Assembly: GCA_937952995.1 (NCBI GenBank)
Contig: CALFYB010000441.1
Span: 1-7,709 of the forward strand
Origin: an uncultured Caulobacteraceae bacterium
GTDB taxonomy: Bacteria > Pseudomonadota > Alphaproteobacteria > Caulobacterales > Caulobacteraceae
Direction of reading: 5' to 3'
Length of the DNA stretch: 7,709 nucleotides
Each line of letters opens with the position of its first letter. Position 1 is the stretch's first letter. The notes under the pieces are model-generated. The model searched no databases and was not told the origin of the DNA. It saw only the letters and a list, made by a program, of their open reading frames with translations. Of this stretch, positions 1 to 6,038 are shown in pieces. A program made the translations under genes and the position numbers.

Positions 1-153
1 ACATCAGACAAGCCTTTGACATTCACCGCTGGCGCAACCGCAGTTGGACACCGAATGTTCGCCGGCCATGGTGCGATCGTGTGGATCATTGAGTCCGGCA
101 ATGACATCATCAATCTTGGGATTGCCGGCGCGATCCTGGTCGCCTTGCGATAG
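1..153 (+). CDS. C-terminal fragment of an unidentified protein (cut by window edge)
   Basis: An open frame runs from the first base to a TAG at 151-153, giving 50 residues with no stop. The only internal ATG is at 55, so if real this is the end of a longer gene starting outside the window. The visible part is rich in Gly, Ala and Ile. It ends in a hydrophobic stretch (GIAGAILVAL) followed by Arg and the stop, and could be a beta-rich or membrane-associated C-terminus. I do not recognise the family. It is followed after 24 bases by the remnant of a UDP-glucose dehydrogenase on the same strand, so it may belong to the same polysaccharide-type locus, but that is only inferred from position. An open frame of this length could also occur by chance. 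Confidence 0.35.
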   Translation, partial: TSDKPLTFTAGATAVGHRMFAGHGAIVWIIESGNDIINLGIAGAILVALR

Positions 154-177
154 TCACCTGAACAAGATGAGGCATTG

Positions 178-594
178 ATGAAGATCACCGTCTACGGCGC
201 AGGGTACGTTGGCCTTGTCGCTGCCGCATGTTTTGCGGAGGCTGGGCATGAGGTGCTCACCGTAGATCCAGATCCAAAAAGACTCGCTTCTCTCAACGCG
301 GGCCGCGTACCATTTGTGGAGGCTGGCCTTGATGCGCTCGTTGCAAAAGGTATCGCTTCAAGCCGCCTCACCTTCTCTGGAGACCCTGAGGCGGCGGCTG
401 CATTCTCTGGCATGCACTTCCTCGCCGTGGGCACACCTTCCGCCGCGGATGGCAGTACTGACGAGTCGCAACACCTGGCGACGTTCCGTGCTGAAAAGCA
501 CCGGATAGACCAGATGCTTTCAGGCACAGGCGCGCGCATTGCTTCGGTAAACCCCTCCCCCTCAGACAAGGAAAAGGCCAGTCAGGGGAGCTGA
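178..594 (+). pseudogene. UDP-glucose 6-dehydrogenase remnant (N-terminal NAD-binding part only)
   Basis: An intact enzyme of this family is about 430-440 residues and oxidises UDP-glucose to UDP-glucuronate for polysaccharide synthesis. This frame gives only 138 residues. Visible family features are the Rossmann nucleotide-binding motif GAGYVGL (residues 7-13), the acidic Asp30 at the end of the second strand, a VPFVEAGLDALV segment matching the usual VPxxEPGLxxLV, and AVGTP (83-87) followed by DGS. After about residue 95 the similarity fades. A KST motif then appears in the +1-shifted frame at 494-502, and GTGARIA returns in the first frame at 523-543, which suggests an internal deletion plus frameshift. 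The substrate-binding and C-terminal domains, including the catalytic Cys, are absent. I chose ATG 178 over the TTG one codon earlier because TGAGG at 168-172 lies 5 bases upstream. The 3' end runs into the terminator of the converging DUF4167 gene. Confidence 0.8.
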
Positions 595-603
595 CCGGCC
601 TTA
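568..603 (-). terminator. Intrinsic terminator of the DUF4167 gene
   Basis: Bases 576-585 pair with 591-600 (ten positions, one A-C mismatch) around a five-base loop. Read on the minus strand, the GC-rich stem is followed directly by TTTTCCTT, the expected U-tract. It lies about 35 bases beyond the DUF4167 stop codon at 639. On the plus strand the stem is followed only by TTAGCC, so termination should work mainly in the minus direction, perhaps weakly in the other. Confidence 0.8.
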
Positions 604-638
604 GCCTATATCGTCATCATTCGGTCAAAGGCTAAGAC

Positions 639-1682
639 CTAGCCCTCGTCAGTCGAGCCCGGGGTCTCGGTGCCTTCAAAGCTACGCGGCGTCCGGCGAC
701 GGCGCACCTTCGGCCGCACCTCCTCTTCAACCGCTTCAGCAACGGCCATCGGGGCCGCTACAGGCTCAGGGCGAGCCTGCAAGAAGGCTGGCGCATGGCT
801 GGTCGATCCGTCCTGGGAGCGCAGAACGGGAGAGGTTTCTTCAACCGGCGAGGCTTGGGTCAGAGGCGTGGCCTCTGGCTCAACGACCGCTAGGGGATCA
901 GAAGGACGCTCAGAGAAACGTTCGCGATTTTCATAACGCTCGCGGCGATCATCGCGGAAGGGACGTTCTGGCCGATCACCTTGGACGCGTTCGCCTTGGA
1001 CCCGCTCGCCCTGAAAGCGTTCGCCCTGCGGACGATCCTGACGCTCTGGGCGCTCTGGACGGTCTGGGCGGTCTGGGCGCTCTGGACGTTCCTGACGTTC
1101 TCCCTGAGGACGATCGCCCTGTTGGAAGCGCTCGCCCTGCTGGCGGGGTTCGCGGTCACGGTCGCGGCCGAAGTTGCGATCACGATCACGGCGGGGCTGG
1201 TCTTGACGACCCTCACCGCGTTGGTCCTGACGGGTATCTTGACGGGGTTGCTCTTGACGCAAATCGGGGCGCTGATCTTGACGAGGCTGCTCGTCGCTGA
1301 CCTCTGGCTCCTGAGCCTCGGCCTGGTATTCGCCGCTCTCATCTTCGAAATCGATGTCGAAACCCGACGCAATCGAATCACGTCCGAGAATTTCAGCCGC
1401 CGTGCGGTGAGGCTGAACCGCCCTTAGCAGCCGGAAATAGTGCTCAGCGTGCTGCAGGTAATTCTCAGCCAGAACCCGGTCCCCGGACGACGAGGCGTCA
1501 CGGGCCAGTTGCTGGTACTTTTCGAAGACGTGCTGCGCATGGCCGCGAATCTTGACCCCATCAGGGCCGTTAGATTCGAAGGCCCGGTTGGCGTTCTGCT
1601 GCGGCTTACCACCGCCGCCGGTATTGCCACCGCCGGGCCGACCGCGGCCACGCTGCCGCTTCATTCCTTTGAAATCTCTCAT
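639..1682 (-). CDS. DUF4167 domain protein with long charged, disordered tail
   Basis: The protein has 347 residues. The N-terminus (1-30) is basic and Gly-rich (RGRGRPGGG), and residues 31-105 form the conserved DUF4167 core, recognisable by NANRAFESNGPDGVKIRGHA, the EKYQQLARDA helix and the AENYLQHAEHYFRLL helix. These proteins are typical of Alphaproteobacteria and their function is not established; the basic start suggests nucleic-acid contact, which is inference. Residues 120-260 are almost entirely Arg, Gln, Asp, Glu, Pro and Gly with short repeats (RPE/RPD and QGERV units) and are surely disordered. The C-terminus ends in a basic RRRRTPR patch (327-333) and a short acidic tail. The start at 1682 keeps the family's usual MRDFKGMKRQ opening; Met7 at 1664 is the alternative, with AAAGGA immediately before it. 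The gene is 276 bases downstream of prmC, so it may have its own promoter, and it ends at a terminator. Confidence 0.9.
   Translation of the reverse strand: MRDFKGMKRQRGRGRPGGGNTGGGGKPQQNANRAFESNGPDGVKIRGHAQHVFEKYQQLARDASSSGDRVLAENYLQHAEHYFRLLRAVQPHRTAAEILGRDSIASGFDIDFEDESGEYQAEAQEPEVSDEQPRQDQRPDLRQEQPRQDTRQDQRGEGRQDQPRRDRDRNFGRDRDREPRQQGERFQQGDRPQGERQERPERPDRPDRPERPERQDRPQGERFQGERVQGERVQGDRPERPFRDDRRERYENRERFSERPSDPLAVVEPEATPLTQASPVEETSPVLRSQDGSTSHAPAFLQARPEPVAAPMAVAEAVEEEVRPKVRRRRTPRSFEGTETPGSTDEG
981..1095 (-). repeat. Short in-frame tandem repeats inside the DUF4167 gene
   Basis: Two repeat arrays are visible. At 981-1025 there are three 15-base units encoding the QGERV/QGERF pentapeptide. 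At 1042-1095 there are six 9-base units (variants of CGCTCTGGG on the plus strand) encoding RPE, RPD or similar tripeptides. Both unit lengths are multiples of three, so copy-number change by slippage would keep the frame and alter only the length of the disordered tail. Confidence 0.8.
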
Positions 1683-1958
1683 ATCTTGTCGGTGACCTGG
1701 TTCGCCGGGACGCCTGAACGGCCAAGAGGGACGTTATAAGGGGACCTTGGGCTGAAGCCTCTGTCGGGACTGGGGCTAACCCCGAATGTCCTGTTTGAAA
1801 ACGTGTGTGGTTCCTTGTCCCCTATCCGTCGACAACGGCCTTCGCGATGAGCGAGGGTAACATTGGCGATGACCGAGTCTGTCGGAGGTCAGAGGCGATT
1901 GCGTTGCAACAACCGCTTTCTCCTAAACGCCGACTTATTGGGTGGAGACAATAATGCT
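1683..1958. other. Non-coding stretch between prmC and the DUF4167 gene
   Basis: I see no convincing gene in these 276 bases. The plus-strand frame that enters from 1863 is antisense to prmC and has no family features. Reading on the minus strand, no strong hairpin with a U-tract follows the prmC stop, so readthrough from prmC is possible. A TATAAC hexamer (minus strand, 1733-1738) could be a -10 box for the DUF4167 gene, but I find no matching -35 sequence at the right distance. The middle part can fold into the structure listed separately at 1739-1823. Confidence 0.6.
1739..1823 (-). ncRNA. Possible structured RNA or leader element upstream of the DUF4167 gene
   Basis: On the minus strand this 85-base segment opens with AGGGGAC and closes with GTCCCCT, a perfect 7-bp outer stem (1817-1823 with 1739-1745). 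Inside, GGAC/GTCC (1788-1791 with 1767-1770) leads through a small internal loop into GGGG-TTAG-CCCC (1772-1783). A weak GGC-TTCA-GCC hairpin lies at 1750-1759. The element ends 56 bases before the DUF4167 start codon, so it could be part of a 5' leader or a separate small RNA. I cannot match it to a known RNA family, and short GC stems arise by chance in GC-rich DNA. Confidence 0.2.
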
Positions 1959-2858
1959 CTAGCCAATAGCGACGGCTTTTCCAAGGACATTTTTCACGCC
2001 CGTCACCACACGGTCGCGATTGGCCAGATCCTTGATCGTTCGCACCTGTTGGGCACCGGCCTTGCGCATCAAAGCCTCGACCGCCTTCGACTGATCATAG
2101 CCGATCTCGATGGCGAACCATCCCTCAGGTTTCAACACCCGCATGATCTCACCCGCCAGCAGCCGGTAAGCATTGAGCCCATCCGCGCCGCCGTCGAGGG
2201 CCAGCATTGGCTCATGGTCTCTCACCTCAGGTTCCAAGGTCGCGATGACATCGGTGGCAATATAGGGCGGGTTAGAGACGACGAGATCGTAGGCCTCATC
2301 GGCCTGCCCCTCGGTCCAATTGGCATGGGCCAAGGTTAGTCTATCGTCCAACTTCAACAGCGCTGTGTTGGCCCGTGCCACCCCTAGCGCCTCAGGGGAA
2401 ATATCGATCCCAACGCCGGTCGCATGGGTCCGTTCGCTGAGGATGGCCAGCACAATCGCCCCAGACCCAACGCCGAGGTCGAGCATATGGAACGGCTTAT
2501 CCGCCGCCGTAGACTTGACCACCAGATCGACAATCACTTCGCTGTCAGGGCGCGGGGTCAAGACGTCTGGCGTGACCTTGAGTTCAAGCGTCCAAAAGCC
2601 CTTGCGGCCGATGATGTGACTGACCGGTTCACGCGCTTCGCGGCGCGTCAGGTAGCTGTCGTAGGTCGCGATCTGTTCTGGCGTCAGCGTCCGATAGGGA
2701 TCGGTGACAATGTCTGTCCGCGTGGCGCTCGCAGCGACCTCTAACAACAGGCGCGCATCGATCACGGGGCTTTCAATCGCCGCAGCCGTCAACCGGTGGC
2801 GCGCTGCCATCCAGGCCTGCACCAGAGTCAGAGGCTTCGATGTTTCAGAACTCGGCAT
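1959..2858 (-). CDS. prmC: Peptide chain release factor N5-glutamine methyltransferase
   Basis: PrmC (HemK) uses S-adenosylmethionine to methylate the glutamine of the GGQ motif in release factors 1 and 2, which improves peptide release. The length, 299 residues, is normal. An N-terminal helical domain (about 1-75) binds the release factor. The methyltransferase domain follows, with the segment EPVSHIIGRKGFW (77-89), the TPRPDSE stretch (101-107), the SAM-binding loop DLGVGSGA (127-134), acidic Asp152, and the catalytic NPPY at 196-199 that holds the target glutamine. Start ATG 2858 is supported by GAGAGG five bases or so upstream. The gap to the stop of the MOSC gene is only 9 bases, so the two are probably cotranscribed. 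Its substrate RF1 is encoded just upstream, at 3664-4740. Confidence 0.96.
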   Translation of the reverse strand: MPSSETSKPLTLVQAWMAARHRLTAAAIESPVIDARLLLEVAASATRTDIVTDPYRTLTPEQIATYDSYLTRREAREPVSHIIGRKGFWTLELKVTPDVLTPRPDSEVIVDLVVKSTAADKPFHMLDLGVGSGAIVLAILSERTHATGVGIDISPEALGVARANTALLKLDDRLTLAHANWTEGQADEAYDLVVSNPPYIATDVIATLEPEVRDHEPMLALDGGADGLNAYRLLAGEIMRVLKPEGWFAIEIGYDQSKAVEALMRKAGAQQVRTIKDLANRDRVVTGVKNVLGKAVAIG

Positions 2859-2867
2859 GATCGCCTC

Positions 2868-3677
2868 TCAAGAGTTTGGCGGGGCGGCGAGGGGAACGTC
2901 GCGCACGGCAGCCTGATCACCGACCGCCAGATCGCCCCCGGATGTCACACGCAGATAGACGCCGCAATAGCGGTGGCCATAGGTCTCGAACAGGGCCGAG
3001 ACCAGATCAAGGTCGCGTTCGCCGGTCACTGGATCAACATGGGTCGCCGCGCATCGAACGATGGGCTTGGTGATTTCGGCTTCAGCCTGCCCTAGGCCTA
3101 TGGACTGACCGACCTGATCCATTTCCGCCCAAGCGGGCCAGCCCTCGACATAGAGATTGGCCCGAAAGCGCAACGGATCAATGGCGACGCCCAACCGCGC
3201 CTCAAGATCGCGCACGCTAGCCAGATTGATGACCGAGACATAGCCGGTTGGATCGTCCATGAACCGGTGGCTCTGCGGTCCCTTGAGTAGCCGTAAAGGT
3301 CCGGTGACTTGGTCGCCGAGAAAACGGGTCAGCCAATCACAGAGGGCAGAAGCGCCGGTATCCGTGGTCAGGTCTGCCGATAAGGCTTCCATGCCATCGG
3401 CACCAACCGTCAATATGCCGCTAGCCTCATCATAGGCGGTCCGAGCCCGCGCCACCTCAGCCATCTTGGCCAAGACCGTAAATCGCGTCTTAGAGATGTG
3501 AGCCGGGGCACCGGGATCAAAGCCGCTTGGGCCGTTCTCGACTGCGAACAGCCGGTCACACGGGAAATAGGCACCGGCCGTGAGGCTCACCCGTTCCAGT
3601 CGCTCGGGCGTGAAGCCCTTGATGGGGTGGCGGTAGAGGCCCGCAATGGTCCCGCCCATCGGTTCAGCCGTACTCAT
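2868..3677 (-). CDS. MOSC domain-containing protein (YcbX/mARC-like)
   Basis: This is a 269-residue protein. An N-terminal MOSC_N-type beta-barrel region (about 8-100) contains the typical IAGLYRHPIKGF opening and CDRLFAVENG (40-49). A MOSC domain (about 125-258) follows, with SVINLASVRDLEARLG, FRANLYVEGWPAWAE (171-185), RCAATHVDPVTGERDLD (208-224) and a closing AVGDQ. MOSC proteins bind a molybdenum cofactor or its sulfur and act in reductions such as those of N-hydroxylated compounds; the substrate here is unknown. Cys209 sits at the conserved RC-x-T-VDP position, and Cys238 is another candidate ligand. The chosen ATG at 3677 overlaps the end of prfA by 14 bases. ATG 3659, just past the prfA stop, is an equally credible start, and neither has a strong ribosome-binding site. 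The frame also stays open upstream to 3716, but inside conserved prfA sequence. Cotranscription with prfA and prmC is likely. Confidence 0.88.
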   Translation of the reverse strand: MSTAEPMGGTIAGLYRHPIKGFTPERLERVSLTAGAYFPCDRLFAVENGPSGFDPGAPAHISKTRFTVLAKMAEVARARTAYDEASGILTVGADGMEALSADLTTDTGASALCDWLTRFLGDQVTGPLRLLKGPQSHRFMDDPTGYVSVINLASVRDLEARLGVAIDPLRFRANLYVEGWPAWAEMDQVGQSIGLGQAEAEITKPIVRCAATHVDPVTGERDLDLVSALFETYGHRYCGVYLRVTSGGDLAVGDQAAVRDVPLAAPPNS

Positions 3678-4740
3678 CTTCGAGCGAGGCCAGCCGCTCG
3701 GCCTGATCTTCGGCAATCAGGGCCTTGATCATCTCGTCCAGACCATCACCCTCCAGCAGCTTGGGCAGGGAATAGAGCGTGAGGTTAATCCGGTGATCGG
3801 TCACCCGACCTTGCGGGAAATTGTAGGTTCGGATGCGCTCAGACCGGTCGCCGCTGCCGACCTGGCTCTTGCGGCTATCGGCGCGCGCGGTGTCCAGAGC
3901 GGTGCGCTGCATGTCATAGAGCCGCGCCTGCAAGACCTTCATGGCCCGCGCCCGGTTCTGGTGCTGCGACTTTTCAGAGCTTGTCACCACCACGCCCGTG
4001 GGCAGGTGGGTAATACGCACGGCGGAGTCGGTCTTATTGACGTGCTGGCCGCCCGCGCCGCTGGAGCGGTAGGTGTCGATGCGAATGTCAGACTCGTTGA
4101 TCTCGATCTCGACATCCTCAACCTCGGGCAGCACCGCGACCGTGGCCGCAGAGGTGTGGATACGCCCGCCCGCCTCGGTCTCTGGCACCCGCTGAACCCG
4201 GTGCACGCCGCTCTCGAACTTCAGGCGGCCAAAGACGCCGTCGCCATTGATCGAGGCAATGATTTCTTTATAGCCGCCTGCATCGCCTTCGGAGATGGAC
4301 TCAACCTCGACCCGCCAGCCCTGAAGCTGGGCATAGCGCTGATACATCCGAAAGAGGTCACCGGCGAACAGGGCCGCCTCATCGCCGCCCGTTCCGGCCC
4401 GCACTTCGAGAATGGCCGAAGCGTTCTCGTCCTTGTCCTTAGGAGCCAGCAGCAGCGCCACTTCGCGCTCGAGGACAGGCAGACGTTCGTTGAGGACCTG
4501 AAGCTCGTCCCTAGCCATGCTGGCCATCTCGGGATCACCGCTGCCGATCATCTCTTCCAGATCAGGCGCTTCGGCGCGGGCCCGGGCGAGCGTTTCCACC
4601 GCCTCGGCCACGGGACGCAGTTCGGCATGTTCCTTCGACAGGCGCACGATCTCGGCCCCATCAGAGGCCGCGCCCATGCGGGCTTCGATCTCACGATAGC
4701 GGTCCAGAACAGCCTCTAGCTTGGCCTGAGGAAGATGCAC
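3664..4740 (-). CDS. prfA: Peptide chain release factor 1
   Basis: RF1 recognises UAA and UAG stop codons on the ribosome and triggers hydrolysis of the finished peptide. The 358 residues match the usual length. Domain 1 is an N-terminal coiled helical region (1-100). AGTGGDEAALFAGDLFRMY (115-133) begins the core. The stop-codon recognition tripeptide PxT is at 186-188 as PET, within RVQRVPETEAGGRIHTSAAT. The catalytic GGQ is at 230-232 in SSGAGGQHVNKTDSAVR; Gln232 is the residue methylated by PrmC. The tail motif ERIRTYNFPQGRVTDHR (301-317) is intact. The start is GTG at 4738-4740, supported by GGAG at 4748-4751 with 7 bases of spacing. There is an 89-base gap from ispG containing a small hairpin, and the stop overlaps the probable start of the MOSC gene. 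Confidence 0.97.
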   Translation of the reverse strand: MHLPQAKLEAVLDRYREIEARMGAASDGAEIVRLSKEHAELRPVAEAVETLARARAEAPDLEEMIGSGDPEMASMARDELQVLNERLPVLEREVALLLAPKDKDENASAILEVRAGTGGDEAALFAGDLFRMYQRYAQLQGWRVEVESISEGDAGGYKEIIASINGDGVFGRLKFESGVHRVQRVPETEAGGRIHTSAATVAVLPEVEDVEIEINESDIRIDTYRSSGAGGQHVNKTDSAVRITHLPTGVVVTSSEKSQHQNRARAMKVLQARLYDMQRTALDTARADSRKSQVGSGDRSERIRTYNFPQGRVTDHRINLTLYSLPKLLEGDGLDEMIKALIAEDQAERLASLEDEYG

Positions 4741-4758
4741 GCACGGTCTCCAACTACG

Positions 4759-4772
4759 CCGCCATAAGGCGG
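4759..4772 (-). promoter_or_regulatory. Small hairpin in the prfA leader
   Basis: CCGCC and GGCGG (4759-4763 with 4768-4772) form a five-base-pair stem with a four-base loop, 7 bases upstream of the prfA Shine-Dalgarno sequence on the minus strand. It has no U-tract in either direction, so it is not an intrinsic terminator. It may be an mRNA processing or stabilising element between ispG and prfA, or it may have no role. Confidence 0.25.
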
Positions 4773-4829
4773 GGGATTTGCTTTAGCCTAATCGGCGCGA
4801 TTTGGCCAAGGGTGGGGGCTAGGGTGAGG

Positions 4830-5978
4830 CTAGGCTTGGGCCTTCAAGACCGCCGCGCGGGCCTCGACCAGTTCGACGATGTGGTCGATCATGTGGTCAT
4901 TGTCCATCTTGTGGTCGGGCTTGCCAGCCGTATAGACCATGCCCGCACCCTTACCGCCGCCGGTAAAGCCGATGTCGGTATAGAGGGCCTCGCCGGGGCC
5001 GTTGACCACGCAGCCGATGATCGACAGGCTCATGGGTGTCGCAATGTGGGCAAGGCGCTGTTCCAAGGTCTCGACCGTCTTGATGACATTGAAACCCTGC
5101 CGTGCGCAGGACGGGCAGGCAATGATATTGACGCCCCGGTGGCGAAGGCCGAGCGACTTAAGGATGTCAAAGCCGACCTTGACCTCCTCGACCGGATCAG
5201 CGGCCAAGGACACCCGGATCGTGTCGCCAATGCCAGCCCAAAGCAGCGAGCCTAGCCCGATGGAAGACTTGACGGTACCCGTGCGCAGCGCGCCTGCCTC
5301 GGTCACGCCCAGATGCAACGGGCAATCAATGGCCTCGGACAACATCTGGTAGGCCGCGACGGTCAAGAAGGCGTCGGAGGCTTTGACGCTGATCTTGAAC
5401 TCGTGGAAATCGTGATCCTGAAGGATGCGCGCATGGTTCAGAGCGCTTTCGACCATGGCCTCGGGGCAAGGCTCGCCATAGCGTTCCAACAGTTCGCGCT
5501 CAAGCGACCCGGCATTGACACCAATCCGGATCGAGCAGCCATGGTCCTTGGCCGCTTGCACAACGTCCCGCACCCGGTCCGCTGAGCCGATATTGCCCGG
5601 ATTGATCCGCAAGCAGGCCGCGCCCGCCTGCGCCGCCTCAATGCCGCGCTTATAGTGGAAGTGGATGTCGGCCACCAAAGGCACCTTGGCGGCCTTAACA
5701 ATGGTCTTAAACGCGGCGGTGGACTCAACGTCCGGGCAGGAGACACGCACAATGTCGGCTCCGGCCTCTTCCAACTGACGGATCTGGTCGATGGTTGCGC
5801 CAGCGTCGGAGGTCAAGGTGTTAGTCATCGACTGGACCGTGATGGGTGCATCGCCCCCAACCTCAACCGAGCCGACGCGGATTTTGCGTGTGGGGCGTCG
5901 CTGAATCATCCGCCAAGGACGGACGTGGGCCAGCCCAGCAGCATCCGGGCCCTTATCGCTGTGATCGTGTGCGCTCAT
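4830..5978 (-). CDS. ispG: 4-hydroxy-3-methylbut-2-en-1-yl diphosphate synthase
   Basis: IspG (GcpE) converts 2-C-methyl-D-erythritol 2,4-cyclodiphosphate to HMBPP, the penultimate step of the MEP isoprenoid pathway, using a [4Fe-4S] cluster. The 382 residues form the bacterial two-domain type. The TIM-barrel part (about 30-285) contains the opening IRVGSVEVGG, APITVQSMTNT (44-54), ADIHFHYK (103-110), RINPGNIG (124-131) and GVTEAG (224-229). The C-terminal domain supplies the cluster ligands Cys288 and Cys291 (CPSCARQ) and Cys323 (GCVVNGPGE), with the conserved Glu330. All key residues are present. The chosen start is the ATG at 5978, with only a weak ribosome-binding site; residues before about 30 are not conserved in the family and Met24 is an alternative. 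It follows the rodZ-like gene by 60 bases, the same order as in E. coli. Confidence 0.97.
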   Translation of the reverse strand: MSAHDHSDKGPDAAGLAHVRPWRMIQRRPTRKIRVGSVEVGGDAPITVQSMTNTLTSDAGATIDQIRQLEEAGADIVRVSCPDVESTAAFKTIVKAAKVPLVADIHFHYKRGIEAAQAGAACLRINPGNIGSADRVRDVVQAAKDHGCSIRIGVNAGSLERELLERYGEPCPEAMVESALNHARILQDHDFHEFKISVKASDAFLTVAAYQMLSEAIDCPLHLGVTEAGALRTGTVKSSIGLGSLLWAGIGDTIRVSLAADPVEEVKVGFDILKSLGLRHRGVNIIACPSCARQGFNVIKTVETLEQRLAHIATPMSLSIIGCVVNGPGEALYTDIGFTGGGKGAGMVYTAGKPDHKMDNDHMIDHIVELVEARAAVLKAQA

Positions 5979-6038
5979 GATGGCCCATAACTAAGCCGTC
6001 TGAGGGCAAAACCCAAGCCTATCGTCAGCAACAGGGCC

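Noticed and set aside
1..600. Mobile element as the cause of the dehydrogenase truncation
   Set aside because: No terminal inverted repeats, target-site duplication or transposase sequence is visible in the region; simple deletion explains what is seen.
981..1095. Repeat cluster considered as a CRISPR array
   Set aside because: The units are 9 and 15 bases, directly tandem without spacers, in frame inside a gene, and no cas gene is present.
890..1381. Second minus-strand frame within the DUF4167 gene
   Set aside because: It overlaps the conserved DUF4167 frame, owes its length to the repeats, and has no recognisable domain.
981..1427. Plus-strand frame predicting a very hydrophobic Leu/Ala-rich protein
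   Set aside because: It is the reverse complement of the Arg/Glu/Gln-rich repeat tail of the DUF4167 gene, so its apparent membrane-protein character is an artefact of antisense reading.
1897..1918. Palindromic GTTGCAAC and imperfect flanking symmetry downstream of prmC, considered as a terminator
   Set aside because: The two possible stems have different centres and mismatches, and no U-tract follows on the minus strand.
1863..2339. Plus-strand frame of 158 codons starting in the prmC/DUF4167 gap
   Set aside because: Most of it is antisense to the prmC methyltransferase domain, and no ribosome-binding site or protein family supports it.
3646..4719. Long plus-strand open frame (357 codons) antisense to prfA
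   Set aside because: It mirrors prfA almost exactly. The minus-strand product has every RF1 motif, while this frame shows no family features. Long antisense frames are expected in GC-rich coding DNA.
4812..5255. Plus-strand frame antisense to the end of ispG
   Set aside because: It is a shadow of the ispG C-terminal domain, whose cluster-binding cysteines are clearly on the minus strand.
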